In this document: positions 1 through 6,088 of the stretch, in pieces
How positions within the stretch are numbered: position 1 is the stretch's first letter
Layout of the letters: every line of letters starts with the position of its first letter
From: Acidobacteriaceae bacterium
Lineage (GTDB): Bacteria; Acidobacteriota; Terriglobia; Terriglobales; Acidobacteriaceae
Direction of reading: 5' to 3'
DNA: 8,537 bases
NCBI GenBank assembly: GCA_003167305.1
Contig: PMTP01000095.1
Span: forward strand, 22,267-30,803
Made by a program: the position numbers and the translations under genes
The notes under the pieces: model-generated
Seen by the model: only the letters and a program-made list of their open reading frames with translations
Told to the model about the DNA's origin: nothing
Databases searched by the model: none

Positions 1-1
1 T

Positions 2-853
2 TGGCGAAGGGTGGGATGCAAGTGCCGCCCGCTGCCGGGAAGCCTCGTAGAGCAGCACGCTCACCGCAGCCGCCGCGTTCAGGCTTTCCACTGGACCGGG
101 GCAGGGAATCGTCACCGCTCCATTGGCCTGTGCAGCTAGCTCTTCTGGCACGCCGTTGCCTTCATTGCCAATCACGAGCGCCACCGGCCCGGCAAGGTCG
201 ATGTGACTAGCCGCTTCGGATACAACTTCGGCGGTGGGCGCGGCGGTGGTCCAAATCTTCACGCCGGCCTCCCGCAAGCGGGCAAAGCACTCTACCGCGC
301 TGACGGAAAGCAATGGAAGGCGAAAGACGCTGCCCGCCGAGGCGCGCACCGCCTTGGGATTCCAGGCGCTCACGGTTCCGGGCAGGCTGACGACGGCCTG
401 AGCGCCAAAGGCCTCGGCGGAGCGCAGAATCGTTCCCAGGTTGCCAGGATCCTGCATACCGGCCAGCACAACAAGAAGCGGGGCGGCCTTCGACTGTCCT
501 CCAAGAATGTCGGCCCAATCCCAGCGTGGCGGCTCAACCAGCGCCGCAACCGGCTGCGGCGTCTCGGTGGCCAGCGCCGACTCCAGTAGTTCCCTGGGCA
601 CGAGCAGCACCTCGGTCTCCGCCGGCAAGGGCAATCCTTCCAGCAGGCGTTCCGCGCCCTGCGCAACAAAGACACAATCGATGCGCAGGCCCGCGCGCAG
701 AGCCTCTTCCAGCAGCTTCGGCCCCTCAATTCCCGCCAAACTGCGGCTGTCACGGCCTGCCAGACCGCGCGCGCCTTGACCGGGGTGGGCCAGCGCGCTG
801 CGCAACTCTTTCAGGCGGGAATTCTGTTTACTCTGTACAATGCGAAAAGGCAT
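2..853 (-). CDS. SpoU/TrmH-family RNA 2'-O-methyltransferase (3' end cut by window edge)
   Basis: The product transfers a methyl group from S-adenosylmethionine to a ribose 2'-OH of tRNA or rRNA in the cytoplasm. The reverse-strand frame from the ATG at 853 stays open for 284 codons to the window edge, so the stop lies outside; family proteins are usually about 250-290 residues, so little is missing. The N-terminus (SKQNSRLKEL, about residues 8-17) resembles the substrate-binding extension of this family. The three SPOUT knot motifs are all present: NLGTILRSAEAFG with Asn138 and Arg144, IGNEGNGVP with Glu231, and ESLNAAAAVSVLLYE with Asn259. The exact target nucleotide (for example 23S G2251 as in RlmB, or tRNA G18 as in TrmH) cannot be decided from sequence alone. 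The ribosome binding site is weak (CTGGA about 9 bases upstream). The gene is divergent from the TsaC-type gene, with 154 bp between the two starts. Confidence 0.9.
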   Translation of the reverse strand, partial: MPFRIVQSKQNSRLKELRSALAHPGQGARGLAGRDSRSLAGIEGPKLLEEALRAGLRIDCVFVAQGAERLLEGLPLPAETEVLLVPRELLESALATETPQPVAALVEPPRWDWADILGGQSKAAPLLVVLAGMQDPGNLGTILRSAEAFGAQAVVSLPGTVSAWNPKAVRASAGSVFRLPLLSVSAVECFARLREAGVKIWTTAAPTAEVVSEAASHIDLAGPVALVIGNEGNGVPEELAAQANGAVTIPCPGPVESLNAAAAVSVLLYEASRQRAALASHPSP

Positions 854-872
854 AGGTGCAAATCCAGTTGCC

Positions 873-890
873 GCTTAGCCGATTCTAAGC
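873..890. repeat. Inverted repeat GCTTAG-N6-CTAAGC in the divergent intergenic region
   Basis: This is a perfect 6-bp inverted repeat with a 6-base centre, between the divergent methyltransferase and TsaC-type genes. On the minus strand it contains TAGAAT (887-882), a fair -10 hexamer whose transcript would start about 22 bases before the methyltransferase ATG. The matching -35 is poor (CTGCCC at an 18-base spacing). The element could be an operator or promoter symmetry, or chance. No plus-strand promoter for the TsaC-type gene stands out in this gap. Confidence 0.3.
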
Positions 891-994
891 CGTTTTGCCG
901 GACGGGGGCAGGGCGATCTTCTCGTTCAGCCTGACCCAAGCTGGCGTAGAACCGGCGCCGTGCTGGTTTTCGCTTTTGCGGCATCCCATGAACT

Positions 995-998
995 GAGG
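995..998 (+). promoter_or_regulatory. Ribosome binding site fixing the GTG start of the TsaC-type gene
   Basis: GAGG lies 9 bases before the GTG at 1008. The reading frame stays open upstream to a GTG at 960, but residues encoded there look unlike the family, while the residues just after 1008 (FAEILRV) match the usual TsaC/YwlC N-terminus. A TTG at 999 is the only other near candidate and has no upstream purine-rich site at good spacing. Confidence 0.55.
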
Positions 999-1007
999 TT
1001 GACCTGC

Positions 1008-1652
1008 GTGTTCGCGGAGATCTTGCGCGTCCATCCCGATGAACCAGAGCCGGACCGGATCGACTATATCGTCTCCTGCCTGCGCAAAGGCGATGTCGTA
1101 GCACTGCCGACAGACACCTTCTACGGTCTGGCCGTTGATCCGGTGAATCTTCGCGCAGTCGAGCAGATTTACCAGATCAAGACTCGCCAGAAGCAAAAGC
1201 CCTTATCGCTGCTGATCGGTTCGCTGGCCCAGGCGTATGAGCTGGCCCGCGACACCAATACCATGCTGGACAAGCTGGCGGAGCGCTTCTGGCCCGGTCC
1301 GCTGACGATTATCGTGAGGGCCGGCGGCAAGCTGCCGCTGCGCTCCACGGCGAATACCGGCAACGTGGCACTGCGCGTGCCCGACTCCGCCATTCCGCGC
1401 GCGGTGGTGGAGCGATTCGGGCTGCCCATAACCGCGACCTCGGCCAACCTGCAGGGAGCCTCCGAGTGTACCAATGCAGCCTGCGTCCGCGACCAGATCG
1501 GCGACCGCATTCCGCTCATCATTGACGGCGGTCCCACCGGCCACACGCTGCCCACCACCATCGTCGATCTCTCGCTGGGACCGGGACGCTGGGAGATTTT
1601 GCGCGTGGGCGCCATCGCCACCCACGAGATTGTCATGGCTTTGCAGAGATGA
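1008..1652 (+). CDS. tsaC: L-threonylcarbamoyladenylate synthase (TsaC/YwlC/Sua5 family)
   Basis: The enzyme makes threonylcarbamoyl-AMP from threonine, bicarbonate and ATP, the first step of N6-threonylcarbamoyladenosine (t6A37) synthesis on ANN-decoding tRNAs; the TsaB-TsaD-TsaE machinery then uses the product. It is 214 residues of almost pure YrdC domain and lacks the extra C-terminal domain of the roughly 340-residue Sua5 proteins, so the short TsaC/YwlC form fits. Visible signatures are ALPTDTFYGLAVD (32-44), the basic IKTRQKQKPLSLLIG patch with Lys58 and Arg60, ERFWPGPLTII, VALRVPDS, TATSAN with Ser145-Asn147, and PTTIVDLS near the end. The start is GTG. A second t6A-related gene, the TrmO-type gene, lies about 2.6 kb downstream. 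No terminator is evident after the stop. A frame shift of the start to 960 would add 16 residues but is less likely. Confidence 0.93.
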   Translation: MFAEILRVHPDEPEPDRIDYIVSCLRKGDVVALPTDTFYGLAVDPVNLRAVEQIYQIKTRQKQKPLSLLIGSLAQAYELARDTNTMLDKLAERFWPGPLTIIVRAGGKLPLRSTANTGNVALRVPDSAIPRAVVERFGLPITATSANLQGASECTNAACVRDQIGDRIPLIIDGGPTGHTLPTTIVDLSLGPGRWEILRVGAIATHEIVMALQR

Positions 1653-1660
1653 CGGAAAAC

Positions 1661-1683
1661 AGGGAATAGGGAATAGGGAACAG
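1661..1683 (+). repeat. Left heptamer array: three AGGGAAY units
   Basis: Directly after the TsaC-type stop the plus strand reads AGGGAAT at 1661-1667 and 1668-1674, AGGGAAC at 1675-1681, then AG. The units are strictly 7 bp apart. A second array of related units in the opposite orientation occurs at 2329-2350, on the other side of the orphan gene. Short dispersed heptanucleotide arrays are known in cyanobacteria (STRR-type repeats); whether this one belongs to a genome-wide family cannot be seen from one window. Confidence 0.75.
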
Positions 1684-1770
1684 AAAAACCTCGCTCCATC
1701 AGCGTGCAATCTTCCCAAAGCCGTCTTGATGCGAGACAATACCGGCATCGCGGAAATTGGGAGAATCGCC

Positions 1771-2301
1771 ATGCGCAATTGGAAATTGGTGGTTGCAAGT
1801 CTTGTATTTTTGCTGATCGCGGGCGCGTTTGGTGCATGGCGTCTCCGCATTGCTCCTCTCCCAACGATAGGCCAGAGTGCAAATCGGCTACCGGTATTGA
1901 AGCGGGATTCTGTTCTTCTTCCAGTGAGCGAAACGGATGCCTATATCAAGTTTTATTTGGGAGATGCGAAGGCCGCTGTGCAGAGTTGGCAGCCTAGTCA
2001 GGTTGATCTCGATGGTTTGGAAGAGAACCTGCCGCAAATTTCCAACTTGAGAGAAAATGTGCCCGGTCCAGCCAGACGTATCGACAACCCCAACATGTAT
2101 TTCCACCAATATCTGGCGATTGTGCAATCCGGGAAAAAACAGATTTTTGTCAATGCGATGTGCAGAACAGCAGGAGATGATACAGACGATTGGCGTCATC
2201 ACCTCCAAATCGTTTACGACGGAGGGGATTGTTTCTGGCAGGCTTTTTATGACCCCGCCACGCAGAAGTTTTCAAATCTCATGATCAACGGGCGCGCCTG
2301 A
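1771..2301 (+). CDS. Hypothetical membrane-anchored or exported protein, low GC
   Basis: The product is 176 residues with a short positive N-terminus (MRNWK), one hydrophobic segment at about residues 6-22 that looks like a signal anchor or uncleaved signal peptide, and a soluble, presumably periplasmic remainder. The C-terminal block is distinctive: YLAIVQSGKKQIFVNAM (114-130), then DGGDCFWQAFYDP (150-162) and a final FSNLMINGRA. I recall similar D-G-G/F-W/Y-D-P/N-G-x-A tails in uncharacterised proteins of several bacterial phyla, but cannot name a family or function. The ATG at 1771 is chosen because GGGAGA lies 6 bases upstream and the hydrophobic segment follows at once; an in-frame ATG at 1729 has no such site. 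GC counted over 1801-2280 is 239 of 480 (about 50%), against 65-75% in sampled neighbouring lines. With the flanking inverted heptamer arrays this suggests later acquisition, though weak constraint could also explain it. Confidence 0.82.
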   Translation: MRNWKLVVASLVFLLIAGAFGAWRLRIAPLPTIGQSANRLPVLKRDSVLLPVSETDAYIKFYLGDAKAAVQSWQPSQVDLDGLEENLPQISNLRENVPGPARRIDNPNMYFHQYLAIVQSGKKQIFVNAMCRTAGDDTDDWRHHLQIVYDGGDCFWQAFYDPATQKFSNLMINGRA

Positions 2302-2328
2302 GCAATTTCTACGGATATAAAGCCAACT

Positions 2329-2350
2329 GATTCCTGATCCCTGTTCCCTG
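2329..2350 (-). repeat. Right heptamer array, inverted relative to the left one
   Basis: Read on the minus strand, 2349-2343 is AGGGAAC, 2342-2336 is AGGGATC and 2335-2329 is AGGAATC: three 7-bp units related to those at 1661-1683 but in the opposite direction. The array ends 16 bases before the ATG of the YdcF-like gene, so it lies in that gene's leader, just upstream of its ribosome binding site. Its units have drifted more than those of the left array. Confidence 0.65.
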
Positions 2351-2366
2351 TATGTGAAAGGTTCCC

Positions 2367-2987
2367 ATGAAGCGCCGAAGCAGCCCAAAAACTCGCAACT
2401 GGATTCCGCGCGCCGCGCTCTGGCTGCTGCTGGCGCTGGCGGTGGGGGCTTTAGGCTGGAGTTATTGGGTTTACGCGCAGATTGAGCGCTATGCCGTCGA
2501 GGATCATGCGGCACCGTCGGACGCCATCGGCGTCTTTGGCGCGGCGGAGTACGACGGCCGGCCCTCGCCGGTCTACCGCGCCCGTCTGGACCACGCGCTT
2601 GCGCTGTATCACCACGGCATCGCCCCGCTCCTCATCACCCTGGGTGGAAACGGCGGCGACCAGTACAACGAAGGTGCCGTGGGCCGCGAGTACCTGGTGG
2701 GCATGGGTGTACCGGAGAGCGACATCATCGCCGAAACCGAGAGCCGCAACACCGAGGAGTCGGCCCGCCGCATCGCCGTGATTGCCCGCGCCAACGGCCT
2801 GCGGCGGCTGGTCATCGTCAGCGACGGAACGCATCTCTTCCGCATTCATGAAATCTGCGCCGCCGACGGCCTGGACGTGCTCACCTCGCCCCGGCCTCGT
2901 GTGGCTGTCGAGGGCGGCTCAAAAGAGGCTGAGCGTATCGAGCATGAGATTCTCAGCTACACGGCCTGGCGGCTCGATTTGCACTGA
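2367..2987 (+). CDS. YdcF/SanA-like (DUF218) membrane-anchored protein
   Basis: The product has 206 residues: a basic N-terminus (KRRSSPKTR), one transmembrane helix at about residues 15-38, then a DUF218-type Rossmann-like domain facing the periplasm. Family landmarks are the first strand SDAIGVFGAA (51-60), RARLDHALALYHHG (71-84), the strand-loop LLITLGGNGGDQYNEG (88-103) with its conserved Glu102, GVPESDIIAETESRNTEESAR (114-134), and VIVSDGTHLFR (149-159). SanA and related proteins affect envelope permeability in enterobacteria, and YdcF of E. coli was reported to bind SAM, but the biochemical role of the family is not settled. GAAAGG at 2356-2361 lies 5 bases before the ATG and supports this start. 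The gene begins a run of four plus-strand genes with gaps of 74, 17 and 34 bp, plausibly one transcript. Confidence 0.88.
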   Translation: MKRRSSPKTRNWIPRAALWLLLALAVGALGWSYWVYAQIERYAVEDHAAPSDAIGVFGAAEYDGRPSPVYRARLDHALALYHHGIAPLLITLGGNGGDQYNEGAVGREYLVGMGVPESDIIAETESRNTEESARRIAVIARANGLRRLVIVSDGTHLFRIHEICAADGLDVLTSPRPRVAVEGGSKEAERIEHEILSYTAWRLDLH

Positions 2988-3061
2988 AATGGAACTGCCA
3001 ATGCTCATCTATCGTATCTTCAACTGATCGTGGTTTCGTACATCAGAGGGAGGCATCGACA

Positions 3062-3358
3062 ATGGCCCTATTCTGTCAACGCTGTGGGACCGGGTTGCCG
3101 CCGGGCGCGCGTTTCTGTTCAAGTTGCGGCGAGGTCGTTTCCGCTGCCCCATTCATTTCCGGCAGTCCGCTCTTCCGCCCGATTGTGGGCCGCAAGATTG
3201 CCGGGGTCTGCATCGGCCTGGCGCAGACCTACGGTTGGGACGTCTCGCTGGTCCGCATCTTAGCGGTGATCGGGTTCTTCTTCTCCGGCGGGCTGGTGGC
3301 CGTGGCCTACCTGGCCTGTTGGGTCGGCATTCCCGAAGAGACCATGCCGCTGCCATAA
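3062..3358 (+). CDS. Zinc-ribbon plus PspC-domain small membrane protein
   Basis: This 98-residue protein joins two parts. Residues 5-22 form a treble-clef/zinc-ribbon-like CxxC-x10-CxxC module with Cys5, Cys8, Cys19 and Cys22, expected to hold one zinc ion in the cytoplasm. Residues about 37-95 are a PspC domain: FRPIVGRKIAGVCIGLAQTYGWDVSLVRI, then a hydrophobic helix (ILAVIGFFFSGGLVAVAYLACWVGIPE). PspC proteins are inner-membrane partners of the phage-shock envelope-stress response in enterobacteria; in other phyla stand-alone PspC proteins exist whose role is mostly inferred. No pspA, pspB or pspF is visible here, so a full Psp system is not indicated in this window. A strong ribosome binding site (AGAGGGAGG, 3045-3053) lies 8 bases before the ATG. 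The next gene follows after 17 bp. Confidence 0.92.
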   Translation: MALFCQRCGTGLPPGARFCSSCGEVVSAAPFISGSPLFRPIVGRKIAGVCIGLAQTYGWDVSLVRILAVIGFFFSGGLVAVAYLACWVGIPEETMPLP

Positions 3359-3375
3359 GCGAATTCTAGGTTGGT

Positions 3376-4203
3376 ATGAACGCAACTTATAGATCCGACG
3401 CGGCTACGCTGGCCTTTCGCGACTCAGGGGCTGGCTTGCCCGTGGTTTTTCTTCATCCCACGCCGCTCGATGGAGAATACTGGCGGCCGCTCATCGACGA
3501 GTTGGCCGGCGTGCGCGCCCTCGTTCCCGATCTGCGCGGCCACGGCGGCTCAGAGTTGGGCATCCTGCCTGTGGGCGGATTTGCCTTGGTGAGCGACGCG
3601 CCTGTGCTGTCCATGGCCCGGCTGGCCGCAGATGTTTTGGCCCTCCTTGACCATTTAGAAGTGCCCGCGGCACTTTTCGCCGGCTGCTCCATCGGCGGCT
3701 ACGTACTGCTGGAGCTTTGGCGACAGGCTCCGGAGCGGGTGCGCGGGTTGGCCTTCGTATGCTCCAAGCCGCAGCCGGACGCGGCGGCGAACCTCTCCCG
3801 GCGCACCGCCACCATCGCCCAGGCGCGAGCTGGCAGCAGCGCGGCGCTCTTTGACGGCATGGCCCAGACCCTGATCGGCGCAACCGCTCGCGAGCGCCAT
3901 CCCGAGGTAGTAACTGAATTGCGCGGGCGCATGACGCTGACCACGGAGGCTCTCGTCGCCGTACAGGCCGGCCTCGCCACCCGCCCTGACTCCGTGCCCA
4001 CTGTGGCCACCATCACCGCTCCCATCCTTGCCATCGCCGGTGGCGAGGATACAGCGATTGCTCCCGCCGAGATGGAAGCCTTCTACTCCGCTCCCGGCGG
4101 ATGTGAGTTCCATCTACTGCCTGACGCTGGCCACTTCGCCGCCTATGAACAGCCGCAAGAGGTGGCTGTGCTGCTGTCCGCGTGGCTGCGGCAGTTTGCA
4201 TAA
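3376..4203 (+). CDS. Alpha/beta-fold hydrolase
   Basis: The product has 275 residues with no signal peptide, so it is expected in the cytoplasm. The fold is shown by VVFLHPTPLDGEYWRPLI (23-40; the oxyanion-hole loop is His-Pro rather than the common His-Gly), VPDLRGHGGSE (50-60) and the nucleophile elbow GCSIGGY with Ser105. The acid is probably Asp225 in AIAGGEDTAI and the base His253 in DAGHFAAYEQP. This completes a Ser-Asp-His triad, with a helical cap in between (about 135-200). The general layout resembles carboxylesterases, 3-oxoadipate enol-lactonases and related lactonases, but no substrate can be read from the sequence and the neighbours give no pathway. AGG at 3368-3370 is a modest ribosome binding site. 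The gene lies between the PspC-domain gene and the TrmO-type gene, with short gaps on both sides. Confidence 0.93.
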   Translation: MNATYRSDAATLAFRDSGAGLPVVFLHPTPLDGEYWRPLIDELAGVRALVPDLRGHGGSELGILPVGGFALVSDAPVLSMARLAADVLALLDHLEVPAALFAGCSIGGYVLLELWRQAPERVRGLAFVCSKPQPDAAANLSRRTATIAQARAGSSAALFDGMAQTLIGATARERHPEVVTELRGRMTLTTEALVAVQAGLATRPDSVPTVATITAPILAIAGGEDTAIAPAEMEAFYSAPGGCEFHLLPDAGHFAAYEQPQEVAVLLSAWLRQFA

Positions 4204-4227
4204 CAATAAGCGCGTAGGATGAAGCGT

Positions 4228-4232
4228 GGAGG
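4228..4232 (+). promoter_or_regulatory. Ribosome binding site selecting the ATG of the TrmO-type gene
   Basis: GGAGG is followed after 5 bases (CTCAT) by the ATG at 4238. An in-frame GTG at 4226 would overlap this site and has no purine-rich site of its own upstream; an ATG at 4219 is in another frame. The start at 4238 also gives the usual family beginning (xPIGFARTPF). Confidence 0.7.
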
Positions 4233-4237
4233 CTCAT

Positions 4238-4684
4238 ATGTTCACGCCGCGGCCGATTGGATTTGCTCGCACTCCTTTCAAGGATGCATCCGCGATTCCC
4301 AAGGGGCTTGGCGCTCAGCACCCGGAAGAGGGCGTGCTCGATATTCTGCCGGAGTTTGCCCTCGGCCTCACCGGCATCGAGGGCTTTTCACATCTGATCG
4401 TGCTGTGGGCCTTCGACCGTTCCGACGGCTTCGATCTTCTGGTCACGCCGCCCACGGATGACCGCCCCCACGGCGTCTTCACCACGCGATCGCCGCGCCG
4501 CCCTAACCCCCTCGCCCTGACCATCGTCGAGTTGCTGCGCCGCGAAGATAGCCTTCTCCATGTGCGTGGGGTCGATATGCTCGACGGAACGCCGATCCTC
4601 GACATCAAGCCCTACCTCTCCAGCATCCCCGTGGAGAAACTGCGCCGGGGCTGGCTGGCCGAGGCCGAAGCGCGAAGAAGCTGA
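4238..4684 (+). CDS. trmO: tRNA (N6-threonylcarbamoyladenosine(37)-N6)-methyltransferase, TrmO type
   Basis: TrmO (also annotated TsaA or YaeB) uses SAM to methylate t6A37 to m6t6A37, best known on tRNA-Thr(GGU) in E. coli. The 148-residue product carries the family landmarks: PIGFARTPFKD near the N-terminus, PEEGVLDILPEFALGLTGIEGFSHLIVLWAFDRSD in the middle, the highly conserved GVFTTRSPRRPNPLALT segment, LDGTPILDIKPYLSSIP and the final basic helix. It comprises only the beta-barrel domain; the E. coli enzyme, at about 235 residues, has an extra C-terminal domain that is absent here, as in many shorter homologues. It is the last gene of the tightly spaced run that begins at 2367. Its substrate modification depends on the pathway started by the TsaC-type enzyme encoded upstream in this window. 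Confidence 0.92.
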   Translation: MFTPRPIGFARTPFKDASAIPKGLGAQHPEEGVLDILPEFALGLTGIEGFSHLIVLWAFDRSDGFDLLVTPPTDDRPHGVFTTRSPRRPNPLALTIVELLRREDSLLHVRGVDMLDGTPILDIKPYLSSIPVEKLRRGWLAEAEARRS

Positions 4685-4725
4685 GTCATTAGCTTGTTTT
4701 ACCCACTCACCCGGCGCCTACACCG

Positions 4726-4738
4726 CAGTAAAATACTG
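4726..4738. promoter_or_regulatory. Small palindrome CAGTA-AAA-TACTG overlapping a possible lysA -10
   Basis: A perfect 5-bp inverted repeat with a 3-base centre lies in the 92-bp gap before lysA. It contains TAAAAT (4729-4734), a reasonable -10 hexamer, but I find no good -35 at 16-18 bases upstream; a TTGTTT at 4694 is too far away. It may be a promoter with overlapping operator, or chance in an AT-richer gap. No lysine-riboswitch-sized leader fits here, since the gap is far shorter than the roughly 170-base lysine aptamer. Confidence 0.25.
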
Positions 4739-4765
4739 TAGGCTCAAAAGAGAATTCTTTTCTCC

Positions 4766-4770
4766 GGAAG
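4766..4770 (+). promoter_or_regulatory. Ribosome binding site supporting the TTG start of lysA
   Basis: GGAAG lies 6 bases before the TTG at 4777. The conserved LysA N-terminal region (FYHPQPASALHCGEVSLEMLAKLHGTP) begins soon after and contains no ATG or GTG before residue 30, where an ATG start would remove conserved residues. Confidence 0.55.
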
Positions 4771-4776
4771 CACATT

Positions 4777-6060
4777 TTGACGACATCTTCGACCCCATCA
4801 TCGCGTCCTTTTTATCACCCGCAACCGGCGAGTGCCCTGCACTGCGGCGAAGTTTCGCTGGAAATGCTGGCCAAGCTCCACGGCACGCCGCTCTACGTTT
4901 ACTCCGCCGACCAGATTCTGGAACGGCTCGCGCTTTTTCAGCAGGCGTTCGCCAGCCGCGATCACCTGGTCTGCTACTCGATCAAGGTCAATTCGGCGCT
5001 GGCCATCGTCAAGCTGCTCACCGAGCGCGGAGCGGGGGTTGATATTGTCTCCGGTGGCGAACTGGAGCGTGTGCTGGCCGCCGCGCCTGAGTCCGTAGGC
5101 CGGGTGGTCTTCTCCGGAGTGGGCAAGACGGCTGCGGAGATTGACCTTGCATTGACAGCGGGCATCCTGCAATTCAACGTGGAGAGCGCGGCGGAGCTGG
5201 AGCTGCTGGCCGCGCGCGCCGCCAGGTTGAGGAAGAAGGCGCGCTTCGCCCTGCGCGTCAATCCCGACGTCTTCGCCGAGACGCATCCCTACATCTCCAC
5301 CGGCCTGCGCGAGCACAAATTCGGCGTCGATATTCGCCAGGCGCTGGCGATCTACAAGAGCGCGGCCGGCAATCGCTGGCTTGATGCTTATGGCGTGAGC
5401 TTCCATATCGGCTCGCAGATTCGCGCTGCAGAGCCTTTTGGCGCGGCGATGGAGCGTGTGAGCAAGCTGCTGCGCCAACTCCAGCGCGCGGGCATCAATC
5501 TCCAGACCGTCGATGCCGGCGGAGGCCTGGGCATTGATTACCACGCGGGCAGCTTTGACGCCGCTGCCAAGGTGCGCGAGTACGCCACGGCCGTTGAAAG
5601 CGCTCTCGGAGCCTTCGCGGGCCGTCTGCTGCTGGAGCCGGGACGCTTCCTGGTCGCGCAGGCCGGCGCTCTTCTGGCGCGTGTGCTTTATGTCAAGCGC
5701 AACGGCAGGAAAACCTTCGTGATTACCGACGCCGCGATGAACGACCTCATCCGTCCCGCGCTCTACCAGGCTTATCACGAGATTGTTCCGGTGCGGCCCA
5801 GGGAAGGGAAGCCGCGCATCGTGGACGTGGTGGGGCCGATCTGCGAGTCGGGGGACTTTTTCGCCCACGGGCGCAAGCTCCCGCCCGTCGAACCGGGAGA
5901 CCTCGTCGCGATTCTCGACGCCGGAGCTTACGGCATGGCGCAAAGCTCGAACTACAACACCCGCCTGCGCGCCGCCGAGGTGCTGGTGAAAGGCGCGCAG
6001 GCCAGGCTGATCCGCCGCCGCGAGACAATGGCCGACTTGCTCAGGCCGGAGATTTGCTGA
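4777..6060 (+). CDS. lysA: Diaminopimelate decarboxylase
   Basis: LysA is a PLP enzyme that decarboxylates meso-2,6-diaminopimelate to L-lysine, the last step of lysine synthesis. The 427-residue length is normal. The fold III type alanine-racemase-like barrel is marked by CYSIKVNSALAIVKLL with the PLP Lys70, DIVSGGELERVL (89-100), FSGVGKTAAEI, FNVESAAELELL, RVNPDVFAETHPYISTG (160-176), FHIGSQI with His210, the phosphate-binding DAGGGLGIDY (246-255) and LEPGRFLVAQAG (286-297). The C-terminal barrel has the catalytic CESGD with Cys356 and DAGAYGMAQSSNYN with Tyr385, which bind substrate across the dimer. The start is a TTG. The gene is 92 bp downstream of the TrmO-type gene and has its own possible promoter, so it may be transcribed apart from that run. 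No other lysine-pathway gene is in the window. Confidence 0.97.
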   Translation: MTTSSTPSSRPFYHPQPASALHCGEVSLEMLAKLHGTPLYVYSADQILERLALFQQAFASRDHLVCYSIKVNSALAIVKLLTERGAGVDIVSGGELERVLAAAPESVGRVVFSGVGKTAAEIDLALTAGILQFNVESAAELELLAARAARLRKKARFALRVNPDVFAETHPYISTGLREHKFGVDIRQALAIYKSAAGNRWLDAYGVSFHIGSQIRAAEPFGAAMERVSKLLRQLQRAGINLQTVDAGGGLGIDYHAGSFDAAAKVREYATAVESALGAFAGRLLLEPGRFLVAQAGALLARVLYVKRNGRKTFVITDAAMNDLIRPALYQAYHEIVPVRPREGKPRIVDVVGPICESGDFFAHGRKLPPVEPGDLVAILDAGAYGMAQSSNYNTRLRAAEVLVKGAQARLIRRRETMADLLRPEIC

Positions 6061-6088
6061 TTGAGGACGGATCTCAGCTCTAATCAGA

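Noticed and set aside
1..589. Plus-strand frames at the left edge (1-210 and 203-589)
   Set aside because: They are shadows of the minus-strand SpoU/TrmH methyltransferase, which carries all three family motifs in one unbroken frame.
1169..1882. A 237-codon minus-strand frame across the TsaC-type gene and the start of the orphan
   Set aside because: It spans two plus-strand genes and the heptamer repeat, and has no recognisable motifs.
2316..2321. TATAAA as a -10 box for the YdcF-like gene
   Set aside because: There is no -35 at a usable spacing, only GC-rich coding sequence of the previous gene, and no extended -10 TG.
4685..4776. A lysine riboswitch upstream of lysA
   Set aside because: The gap is only 92 bases, far shorter than the lysine aptamer, and no matching stem set is visible.
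5788..5802. CAGGGAAGGGAAG inside lysA as another member of the heptamer repeat
   Set aside because: It lies in a coding region, its period is 6 rather than 7, and it is explained by the codons of the PREGKP segment.
4798..5943. A 381-codon open frame on the minus strand
   Set aside because: It lies fully antisense to lysA, whose plus-strand product has every catalytic motif. Its translation shows no domain, and high GC readily creates such shadow frames.
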